Assembly: GCF_002865645.1 (NCBI RefSeq)
Contig: NW_020194541.1
Span: forward strand, 227,181 to 291,180
DNA length: 64,000 nucleotides
From: Hyaloscypha bicolor E
Taxonomy: Eukaryota; Ascomycota; Leotiomycetes; Helotiales; Hyaloscyphaceae
Reading direction: 5' to 3'
The position numbers and the translations under genes are program-made. Each line of letters begins with the position of its first letter. Position 1 is the stretch's first letter. The notes beneath the pieces were generated by a model, which saw nothing but the letters and a program-made list of their open reading frames with translations, ran no database searches and had not been told where the DNA came from. Positions 50,175 to 61,487 of this stretch are shown here, piece by piece.

Positions 50175-50272
50175 ACTTTAGTATAATTTTAATAATTTAA
50201 GTTAATAAACTAAAAAATATTAGAAATTAATTTTATATTTCTTTTTATTAAATATAATAAATAATATTATTA

Positions 50273-50457
50273 TATAATTTATTAGGCCAAATATTAGAAT
50301 ATAGAACTAAAATATAGAACTAAATTAAAGATTTAGATAATACTATTATTAAAGATTAAAATAATTATTTTTTCTTTATTTTCTAGCTTAATATTTTTAA
50401 TATATAAGATTCTCTAAACTTTAAGTTTTTAACTATTATATTAATCTTATTATTATA
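50273..50457 (+). repeat. 5' LTR of chromovirus D, degraded
   Basis: Aligns with the C LTR, notably TTTTCTAGCTTAATATTT..AATATATAAGATTCT and the shared end; about 20 bp shorter. The left boundary is approximate. Confidence 0.75.
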
Positions 50458-53400
50458 TAATACTAAGCTTATTTAATTTAGTTTATAAAAGTAATAGTAA
50501 TACTTTTAATAAAGAATTAAGATATTATATTTTTAAAAAATAAAATAAAATACTATTTCTAATATTTACTATTTTATTTAAATTTTAAATAAAAATAATA
50601 ATAATAATTAATTATAATTTACTAATATAAAATAAAGAAAAATAATAGTAAATATTATTTTATTAACTCAAAATAAAAAAGAACTAGTACTTTTTATAAT
50701 TTAATTAACTTCGAAAACCGGCTTTTAATTAAAGTAAATAATACTTATTTTTTATAACTTAATTAGTAAATAATACTTTATTTTTTATAATCTAGTTAAT
50801 TTTAAAGTCTAGCCCTTAATTAAAATAAATAATACCTTTTTAATAACTAATAAAAATAAAAAAAACTAGTTATTTTTTACTTAAAAAAATTAATTTAGGT
50901 TTACTAATTTAAAATAAGAAAAAATAATAATTAGTTTAAGCTTATTAACTTAAAATAAGGAAAGCTAACTTAGTATTTTACTTTATAAATAATACTTCCA
51001 AATTATTTAATATAAATGCCTTAAAACTAAATATAAAAACTACTAGTATAATAAATAAAGAATTATAATAAAATAAAATAAAGAAATAGAACTTTAATAT
51101 TATAAATCCCTAATATTAAAAAGATTATTATATATTTATTTTAACTAATAATATTAGAAATTACTTGCCTATTTAAGGCTAGAATTAATATAAATATATT
51201 AAAAATAAATAAAGTAATAAAAGAATTTTAAGTTTAGAAAGAATTAATTAATTAATACTTTATTATAGCTAATTAATAATTAGATTACAACTAGAAATAT
51301 TACTTATATATTATATAGCTTATTAATAAAATTAATAAATTAGAAGTAATTACTAAAAAACTTTATAAAAGAAAAAATTAGCTTAATAAAAGATTACTAA
51401 ATAAATAAATAAATAAATACTTAAGAAAATTAAAGGTCTCTAATAATAGAATTCTATAATAGCCTATATTAAGACTTAATATCCTCTAATTATAATAATT
51501 AATTATAATTAGTTAGAATTAAAAGTTTTATTTTATTTATTAGTAAAAATAATTATTAAATAAATAATTAAATTTTTAATATAAGTAATAAACTAATATA
51601 AAACTTTATTAAATTTAATAATAAATTACTAAATATTATATATATAATATAACTAGTTATTAGAAATACTTATAACTTTATTTGAAATTAATTAAAATTC
51701 GAATTAATTAAGTAAATTTCAATTATTAAATAAATCTTTAAAATCTTTTAATAAATTTATAAGAAAAGTAAAGAAATAAAATATTGGAAAGTAAAGAAGA
51801 ACTACTATTACCTTTAATAAAAGTATAAGATACTCTTAATATTCTAAGCCAAATTTATTTATTTAATAATTAAGTTAGAAAAATTAATAAATAATTAATA
51901 TAATAATCTAATAAATAAAATAAGTTTAAAACTATTTAAAAGCCTAAAAAATAAGAAATTCAATATCTTTAAAAATCTAGCTAAGTAATATATAAAATAA
52001 GAAAATAAACTTTTCCTAATTAAGAATTAATAAACTAGAAAAAGCTAATTAATAAAAATATTTTATTAATTAGTAGCCTCTTATATTAAAAGATCTAGAG
52101 AATATTAGAAAATAATTATTAGTTTATATCTAATAAAATAGCTATTATAATTAATATTTTTATAATTAAAAGAATTAATTTATTAAGATTTTAAGAAAAA
52201 ACTAAATAGATTTAAAAAACTTTATTATTATTTTTATAAAAAATCCGGATATATAAGAAAAAAATACATTAATATTAATAAGATTACTTATATTAAAAAA
52301 GATTTAAAGAGAATTAATAATTTAAATTTAAATAATAAAAACTTTAACTTTTAAATATTATTTAAAGAGAACTTTAATAATAATAATTTAAGAAAAGTTT
52401 AACTTTAAATATAAAAGTAGCTTTTCTAAAATAAAAGCATTATTAAAAACTTATAAACTTTGCTTAACTAGTTAATAAGAAATAATTCCTTATTAAATAT
52501 AAGATTTATTAAAAAAAAATATTATAATTTTCTAATATTTAATAAATACCGGAATAAATATATATGTTTTAATTAATTAAAAGTATATTTACTTTCTAAT
52601 AAAAGTATTATAAATACTTATATATAAGCTTAAAAACCCTTATTTATTTTTAAGATTTTAATAACTAATTTAGTAAGGCTATTTAATATATAATTAAAAT
52701 AAATCTAAATATTAATTACTATTTTTAGGCTTAATAATATATTTTTATTACTAACTTTAGCTTCTATATATAATTTTAAAAAGGAAATAATTTATAAAAT
52801 ATAATATCTTATTAGATTATTAATAAAACCGCTTTTAATAACCGGAAATTTAAATAATAAATTTATTAAATTTAGATTCCAGAATTCAATTTTTTAATAA
52901 AAAGTACTAGAATAAGAAGTATTTAAGAGATATTTTAATTAGAATTTTAAAAGAAACTAGTAAGTTTTTTTAGAAAAAGATAAAATTATATTTCTTGCTT
53001 TTTCTTAAAACTTTTATATTTAAAAAGTCAAATACTAGATAAGAAAAAAGAAATTAAATCTTAATATTATTAATATTAATAAATTATTAAACTATTTTCT
53101 TTATTTAATTAAAATAGCTACTTTCTAATTAAATATTAAAATTTTTAAGAATTATATTAAATTAATTATAAACTAGAGAAATAAAGCTATAAACTAAAGA
53201 AATATTTTAAGCTTTAGCTTATTAAGTACTATATTTAAGCCTATAATTTTATTTATATTCTAGATATAAATAAATAAAATACTTTTAATAATACCTTATT
53301 TTTTAATATAAAAGAACTTTATAAACTTTAAATATTTCTTTTTATTTAGCTAAATAATATAGCTAGTACTTTTTTTTAAAAATAAATAAATAAATAAACT

Positions 53401-54379
53401 TTTATTATTCTAGTTCTTTAATTATAAGCTTTATTTTAATAAGTCGAATTTATTAATAAAAGCGATTTACTTTTATAAAATAAGCTCTTTTAAACTAAAG
53501 AAAATATAAGAGTATTTTATTAAAAATATAAAAAAGGACTTTATTAAATTATTTAATTTCTTTTTCTTATTACTAGTTTTATTTATTAAGAAAGAAAAAA
53601 TTTATAATTTTATATTAATTATTATTAACTAAATACCTTAACAAAAAATAATTAATATTTATTATTATTTATTATAAAAATACTTATTTAACTAGCTAAA
53701 GTATTAGTATTTATTAAGCTAGATATTAAATATATCTTTAATTAAATTTAAATAAAATTAATTTTTGTAATATAATTAGCTTTTAAAACAAGATATAAAT
53801 CTTTTAAACTAGTTATTTTATTATTTAGCCTTTATAATAGCCTAATAATCTTCTAATAATATATAAATATTATTTTAATAAATTATTTAAGTAACTTCTA
53901 TTTAGTATATATTAATAATATATTAATTTTTAAAAAAAAAATAAAAATAAATACTAAGAATATATTGGAATAATTTTATAAAAACTCGAGAATACTAGAT
54001 TATAAATAAATATTTATAAATATAAATTTAAAGTATTAAAAATAATATTTCTAGAATTTATTATTTCTAATTAAAGTATTTAAATAAATTTAGCTAAAAC
54101 TATTATTATTTGAAATTAGGGCTAATTAATTAAAAAAAGAAAATTAATTATTTCTAGAATTTTATAACTTTTATTATAAGTTTATTTAAATATATAAGTA
54201 TATTTCTTATCTTTTAAATTATTTAATTAAAAAGAATATTCTAATAAAATTTATATTTAATAAAAACTAGTAATATATCTTTATATAATTTAAGGAATTA
54301 TTTCTTTTAATATTTATATTTCTTTATTTTTAATATAATTATAAAACTTATCTAAAACTAATTATTTAGATTTAGTATA

Positions 54380-54533
54380 ATATAATAAACTATATATAAT
54401 AAAAATCGTGTGTTTTTAATAGATTTTAATATTAATTATAAAATAATAACTAGAGCCGAAATTATATAACTTTAGTAATTTATATAAAAAGTAAAACTAT
54501 TTTATATATATTAATTTTATTATTCTTTATTAA
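54380..54533. other. sequence between D and copia B not found in C
   Basis: Where C continues directly from RT/RNase H, D has an extra ~150 bp here and ~70 bp on the other side of B (61,488-61,560). It contains AATCGTGTGTTTTT. Probably a small decayed insertion into which B landed. Confidence 0.4.
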
Positions 54534-54698
54534 TGCACATAAAGATTATAGAGTAGGAAGTTGCATTAAATAGTAAAAGAGTTTATTAAACTAGCTAGAA
54601 AAGAGCTTGAGTGAAGTGTGAAGCTTTAGGAAGTGAGTATACAGATTCTGATTAAGCGGAGCAATTATGCTAGCCCCAATTCAGTAATTCTTACTATA
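54534..54698 (-). repeat. 3' LTR of copia B
   Basis: 165 bp, co-linear with 61,323-61,487. Next to it, inside the element, is a C-run (ACACCCCCCAGG on the plus strand), the complement of a polypurine tract. Confidence 0.92.
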
Positions 54699-54870
54699 AT
54701 ACACCCCCCAGGAAGGCACGATATCATATTCTACCTGTTCTACCTAATTAGAGAGCTTTGAAATAGCGAAATTCGTCTAATATATGGGTTTTATAGAGCC
54801 GTATTAATGTTCCGATCTGAATAGGCTTAGCGCATATCATTTCCCCAGATTACCGAATTCCAGGGAATCC

Positions 54871-54880
54871 CTATATAAAC
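54871..54880 (+). promoter_or_regulatory. TATA box of the antisense gene in copia B
   Basis: CTATATAAACCCCCCC about 100 bp upstream of the antisense ATG at 54,974. The same string (CCCTATATAAACCCCCC) is kept at the equivalent place in element A despite heavy RIP around it. Confidence 0.55.
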
Positions 54881-54973
54881 CCCCCCTTTTCACTAACTCC
54901 AGAGCCTCTAATTAAACGCTCTTCTTTAATACCTTTCCAGAGATCCCTTCCCAAGCTTCTGATTATTATAAAC

Positions 54974-55800
54974 ATGGCGTCTACCTCTTCTCACACTACT
55001 ATTAAGTCGATTCTGGCTCGTAAATCCAAGGTATTTTTAACCCAAAATATATTCTTGCTTTACCTTTTACTAATCTTAAATAGTATTAAGTAGCTCGCAA
55101 GTCCGCCGTAAGTATAGCTCTTGACTTATTAATATAAAGCTCACTTTTAATAGAGTATTAAGGTTTAGATCCCTATAGCGTCTTCTAATACTTATAGTAC
55201 TTCTCTACTAAAGGTAAAGAAGTCTATATTAAAGCCTCGCACTTCTCGTCCTACTTATACTAGTCTTAGAGAGATCCCTTATATAAGTTATTATAAGTTC
55301 TTTATACTATTCCAAAGCTCGTTTTGACTTAATATAGTCTTATCTGCTCTAAAGAGCAAAAGTAATAGTTCTTGCTATAATACTATTAGCTAAGGTTCTT
55401 ATTACTAGAAATATGCTTCTAGTTATTCTTATTTAGCTATTCCGATCTCTTGTATTCCTATTATATAGCTCTTTCTCACAGAACTTCCGACTACTAAAGA
55501 TGCCATAAGCTTTCTTTTCTTAATTCTCTTTTATAGATTCTGACTATTTTAAAGCATTTGTCTGCTCTTAGGTATTCTATTTATATTATACTTGAGATTA
55601 CCAAATCTAATAAAGAAAATAGTAATAAGAGCTTTTTTACTAAGGTTTAAGAGGCTATTAATAGGAATAAGGAATAGTCCGATTAGGTAAAGGGCCTTCT
55701 ATATAAGCTTATTAATATTATAGTAAAGTGCCTTTAGATCTCCTGCTATTAGCTCTTAAGCTCTATTATTTTAATAGATTTTATAAATAAAAGACATAAA
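54974..55800 (+). pseudogene. antisense intron-containing ORF in copia B
   Basis: Counterpart of the antisense gene of element A, reading opposite to gag-pol. ATG at 54,974 with context AAACATGGCG; first exon of 19 codons ends IKSILARKSK; then a candidate intron starting GTATTT with a TACTAAT-type branch site and ending AAGTAG. Later coding-like segments include KVKKSILKPRTSRPTYTSL, SNKENSNKSFFTKVQEA and RNKEQSDQVKGLLYKLIN (after reading CAA for TAA), rich in charged residues. The frame is broken by stops and probably one more intron. Product unrecognised. Confidence 0.55.
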
Positions 55801-55899
55801 TAAAAGCCTCTTTTTATATTATTTAATTATTTTAATATTTACTCTAATATCCTAAAGATTTAATAAGGCTCTAAAGTTCTCGAATTTGAATCGGGATAG

Positions 55900-58800
55900 A
55901 TTTTTTATAAGTTTATTTGCGGGTATATTACTTATTTAAAGATATATAACTTGAAATATATCTTTACTATACTCTTAATATAGCTATATGTTCTGGATAT
56001 TAATATAACGGAGCTTTATAGTAATTCTTTTATTCTTTCTAATAATTAGTTAAATAGTTTATTTATTATTACAAAATATAATCCAGAGCTTTCCGAGATC
56101 TAAGCTTAGATCCCTAAATAGTCTCTAGAAAGCCATAGTCTCCTTTACTATATAAGCGACTTTATGTATTTCTAATTCGGTTAAAGAAGTAATTATAGAG
56201 CTTTATTAAGCGGCTTTCTATAATATTAAACCTCTAAATAAGAAGATTATATACTTATAGCTCAATTATTATATATCTAGGTTATCTATATATAAAGCAT
56301 TAGATATAATCTATAGCTATATTTCTCTATATTTCCTATTATACTAAATTACTAGAAACCGGGTTCTAAACAAGTATTAAAGAGCCTAATCTATAGCTAT
56401 AAAGTATTCTAGAGCAGGGTTTATTAAGAACTAAGAGAGTACTAAAGCAGTAAAAGCTACGTCTGCCCTAATTATAATTATAATATAAAGCAGTAATCTA
56501 ACCTTCTCTTAATATACCTTAATTTAATATAAATAAGCTTAATTACTATATCTCCGAAAATTAATTCCAGATAATAAAGTACTAGGACACTTCCTATCTA
56601 TTACCTTAAACTTCTTAGTAATCTTCTTAATATAAGTATTATAAACTAGCCAGAGCTTTTTAGCCTTCTAATCTCTAATTATATGAATTCTTAGAAACTA
56701 CTCTATATCCCGTATATTATAAAGCTTATAAACTATCTTAATCTAAGTAATAATTAATTAAGCAAGTGCTTTATTATTCTTATAGTAAAGTACTTAAAAG
56801 TCATTTATATAAAAAATAATAAAGACCTTATAATCTATATCTATATAAATATAGGGCTCTTTATTAAGTCTAGAGAATCTAATTCTCTTAAGAATATCTG
56901 TCTAGTACTTATACTATAAAGCAGGAAAGTCTTATAGCCTATATAGAGCTTAATCTACCTCTACTATATATCCTAGTACCTTAAAACTGTCTAGTAGCTT
57001 ATATACTACTATAGGCCTATTAGAATTTCTTTCTATATTAATAAATATATTTATAATATTAAATTACTTTATTTCCAGATTAAAATAAGCCATAATTATA
57101 CTAGCTATTCGGAAAAACCTTATTATAAGTATAGTGGTATATGTAAATAGGAGTAATACCTTTTCTTAAAGATCTTTACGAATTACTAGCCTTAAGTAAT
57201 ACTAAGTAATATATTTATTAGAATTAATTTTATATATAAATACCTATTTTAAAGAAATTAGAAATATACTTACTTTATTACTAGGAATAATTCTCTAGTA
57301 ATTTCGAGCTTTAAAGTTATTAATCTCTAGTTTGGTATTTAATTTAAAGTACTTCCTAACTAGGTATTTCTCTAAATTATTTCATATCTTTAGAGCCTTT
57401 AGAAAATTATTAATATGAATTTTTCTTATTATTATATTACCCGGAGTATTCTGCTCTGGGTATACTCTTAATTAAACTACTACTATAATTACGGTATATA
57501 TAGTCTTATAATTAAATTCCTTCTTATAATTCTCTAGCTAATTAGGCCAGAGAAACCCTAAAAAAGACTCTAAGTAATTAATCTAATTCGATTCACCTAT
57601 TATTTATAGTAATATACTTACTATAATAATTATACTACTACTAGCTTTACCTAGATCTCTATTCTAATTATTTCCCTTATATGAGTGCGTTTAGATTAGC
57701 CTATCTCTGGTTTTAATAATTAGCTTCCTTATCTATTTTTTCTTTAATTTTATTATTTAATCTTCTATTTTAGCTAAGCTATTTACTCTTTCTATAAAGA
57801 ATCCTCCTATTTCTATTAAGCTATTTGCTTGTTCTATAGGTAAGCTTTCTGCTTTGCTTATAGAAGCTATTAGTAAACTTTATTACTAGCCCTAAAAAGA
57901 TTCTTTCCTGCTTTTATTAGTTTAGTATACTTTCCTAATAGTTCCGGTATACTCTATTATATCTCTCTCTATAGTACTAAGCCTTCTTAAGAGCTTAGTA
58001 CTTTTATTTCCACTATTCCTAGGCTCTGGCATGCTTTCTGGCTCTAAAGTACTTTATAAAGTTATGAGTTCTATTTCTAGTAAAGCTATAGAGCTCTCTA
58101 TTCCTGAGTTATAACTAATTAGTATACTTATAAGCTCTTCTAATTATTAGTTCGTTTACTTATTACTCCCTAGTTCAGGCTTATTTTCTATTTGCTCTAA
58201 TAAGCCATTATACTATAATCCCTTATTCTTAAAGATTAATTTAGTATCCTAAATCTCATTCTCTAGAAATAGTTCTACTATATTCTTTATAATCTTTATA
58301 CTATAGCCTTTAGTATATTTATAATTCTTTTTATAGAGTATATTCTTATTAAATATAATATTGTATATAATAATTACTTTATTAAGTATAGGGACCTAGA
58401 TTTTATAAATATTAGATATAATATATCTAACTAAATATCTAATATACCCGTATAATATAACCTTAAATACTTTCTTATTCCGTCCTATTTTGCGGTCCTT
58501 AATTATTAGATATGCCCTAGAACTATATATATAGATCCCATTCTAATTAGGCCTGAGATTAACTATTATTCGAGCTATAAGCTTTAGGTTATACTAATAG
58601 AAATAATTATAAAACCATAAATCGAGTACTTTATTTAGTATTCTCTAGTAGTTTATATATAAGGAACTCTAATTATATAGGTAGATTATAGCTATAAAGC
58701 TCTCCGGCTATAGCTTTTCAGGTAAATTAGCTATTAAGTATATTATAATAGCCTTATTTATAATCTCTTGCCCTACTCGCTTGGTACTACTATTTGGCTC

Positions 58801-61190
58801 ATATATATATAAAGGAAAAAGCTCGATTTTAATATCTTCTTCCTTTGCCCAGATCTAATAGGCTAATATTTCTTGGATTAAAATAACTACTTTTTCCTAA
58901 TTATACTTAATATAAATAATTAAAAGATTATATTACTTATATACTTATTACTCAAAATCCCTAATTATATTAAATATTACTAAACTCTTTTTACTCTATA
59001 GAAAGTATCCAAAAAGCTTTTTACTAAATTTGTCCTTAATTATTAGAATCTAGCTCGAACTATTATAGCTATTTGGGTAATTAAATAAGTCCTATAAGAT
59101 CCTCTAAAATAGTTAAATAAACTTTCTCTCAGTTAGCCTATATGAGATTACTTGCCTAGTATATACCTAAGCGCAAAATTCATATATAATTCTTATTAGT
59201 TTATTAATTTTCACGTTATATACGTAATTAACGAGCTTTTATAGAGCTTTATAGGCTAAATATCCCGCTCTCACATACTATTTTTCTTCTGAATTACTTC
59301 TTAGCTTGAGATATTTCCTTAATCTCTTATATTAAGCTCTAATTAAATATTTAAGTATTAGAAATATAAGTATACTACTAGTACTAGTAGGAATTTCGAA
59401 CAGAATATTAGAGTAAATAGAGAGTGGCTTATATTTAAGGAAAACTAAATTAAACCTGTATTCTAATTATATTAATACTATATTCTCTTTATAATCTCCT
59501 AATCTAACTATAAGATTATATTTATAATACTAAGCTTTCTTTTTTATTAGGCAAGCTTTAGAAATAATATTTATATAAAACCCTTTAATAACTATAATAT
59601 TATAAAGAATTAGATCTTTAATACGCGGTTCTAAAGATCTATTAATTACGTTTTTAATTATATAAGTATTATATCTAATAATTAAAAGACTAGTTATTTC
59701 TACTTTTATATAATTATTAATTTTTGCCTTAATAAAAGTACCAGAATTAATTAGATTCTTATTATTAACCAGATATATGGCACCGTAGTTATCTAATAAG
59801 GTACTCTAAAAGAGCAGATATCTTGAGAAATCAAGTATTATATAAATCCCTTAACCTAGGCTCTGAATTATAAATATTAGATTTACTAGAGTAATATTAA
59901 AGTTCCCAGGAAATTGGGTTCCGGATACTTTAGGCTTCTTTTTAGAACTAGTACCGGTATTAGTTTCTCTATAGCTCGTTTACTAGTAATTTTTATACCG
60001 TGTTTCTCTTCTAGTTAAGGTTTTAGATTCTTCTAATACTTGGTTAATAGTTTTTCCCGGATCTTTCCGATCTATTCCTTATTAGGCTTAAATTTTATTT
60101 AAGTTTTACTTAATCCGGTAATTATAATTTCCATAATAATATAGTTAAGTAGGTCCTAGTAGTACTTAAGGTTCTTAGACTTCTTATAAGGGCATTTATA
60201 GTACTTATACTTGTCTAAATCGGGTTTACTAGCCAATTCTTTACTAGTTCGATTCCCGAGTATAGTAAAGATTATAGGAGCTCCTAAGTATTTAGTATTC
60301 TAATTTTCCAAAATAATCTAATTAAATACCTGGTTATACTATTCGAGTATAAGGATTAGAAGCCCTAGTTCGTCTTTACTATATAGATTACTAAGCTATT
60401 CTATTGCCTATATTAGTGCGAGCTTCCGCTAGTAGGCTATTAAGAACTCGATTATTACTAGAGTGCCTTTAATTTCGGCGATTTTGAGAGCTCTGGCTCT
60501 ATTAAGTACTTTCTCCTAATTAGTAAACTAGCGCTTTAGGCTCACTTCTTTTTTACTTATTTATAGTAGGACCAAGCTATATGCTTTCCGAATAGTAGTA
60601 ATTTGTACTATATTTATAGAACCGTATTTTATTAATAAAGCCTTAAGAACCTCACAAATAGAGCTCTATTTGCTCTCTTCGAGTCCTAAAGTAGAGTTTA
60701 TAAGAATCTCTATATTAACTATTTAACGGAGCCACTGCCTAATTATACGGTAGCATACTAGCTTATTTGTCTAGTCTAGTTTCTTGATCTCATAGTCCCG
60801 TAAGAGCGCCAAATAGTAATCTCTAATATCCCTGAATATTACAGGCTATAAAGATACTGGTTTTAATTCTTTCTTAACTATAGATCGAGTGTCCTTATCC
60901 CAATTCTTTGCTTTGACTTAGTATCTGGTATAGCGAGCCTCTGTTTCCTTTAGTATAAGCTCATTAATTATAAGGGAAGGCCTGGGAGAAGCTGCCATAT
61001 TTATTTTGATTACTTTATTATTAAATAGATTAATCTCATCCCAGATACCCTTATTACCGGCTACTTTATAGAGAGCATTAAACCAGTCCGCCCAGGAACT
61101 ATGGTTCTTTAGAACAATAATCTTTACTATGGCTTCTGATATAATCGCAATTAAGCTTTTGGAAACCGTAGGAACTATGGAAATAGGTTC
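55900..61190 (-). pseudogene. copia gag-pol remnant (element B)
   Basis: Minus-strand polyprotein. The Gag start region, near 61,170-60,850, reads well: SSWADWFNALYKVAGNKGIW, then DEINLFNNKVIKINMAASPR and PSLIINELILKE, with only sparse TAA/TAG. The likely original ATG is read as ATA (minus strand CCATAGTTCC near 61,175). Protease, integrase, RT (~57,050-56,400, EVDRALYR-type block) and RNase H follow as in A. Intermediate decay: still not a continuous ORF. End coordinates approximate. Confidence 0.8.
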
Positions 61191-61303
61191 TATTAATTAG
61201 TTAATACCGGAAATACGAACTAAAGTGTGATTTTTCAAAGAATAAATTAAATAAGCTCTTGAATACTCTCTGCGGCATACTAATTGAGAAGCTTATTAGT
61301 GCG

Positions 61304-61322
61304 AGGCCGGGCTCATAACTAA
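61304..61322 (-). other. primer-binding site of copia B
   Basis: Minus strand TTAGTTATGAGCCCGGCC directly inside the 5' LTR; complementary to 13 nt of the initiator tRNA-Met anticodon stem-loop. Element A keeps TTAGTTATAAGCCCGGCC. Confidence 0.6.
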
Positions 61323-61487
61323 TGCATATAAAAATCGCAGAGTAGAGAGTTATATTAAATAGTAAAAGAGTTTATTAAACTAGCTAGAAAAGAGCTTGAG
61401 TAAAGTATAAAGCTTTAGGAAGTAAGTATATAGATCCTAACTAAGTAGAGCAATCACACTAGCCCCAATTTAGTAATTCTTACTGCA
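61323..61487 (-). repeat. 5' LTR of copia B
   Basis: 165 bp; minus strand starts TGCAGTAAGAATTACT and ends TTTATATGCA. It defines the LTR ends of the family. Confidence 0.93.

Larger units (their letters stand above)
54534..61487 (-). mobile_element. Ty1/copia retrotransposon B, mildly RIPped
   Basis: 6,954-bp copia element on the minus strand, same family as A, with two 165-bp LTRs. The TG..CA ends are intact in the 5' LTR. Directly inside the 5' LTR is the primer site, minus strand TTAGTTATGAGCCCGGCC, complementary to the anticodon arm of initiator tRNA-Met (CCGGGCTCATAAC), as in half-tRNA-primed copia elements. It retains far more G/C than A or D. No convincing target duplication (ATTAA against ATATT). 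Inserted in the region of chromovirus D. Confidence 0.92.
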
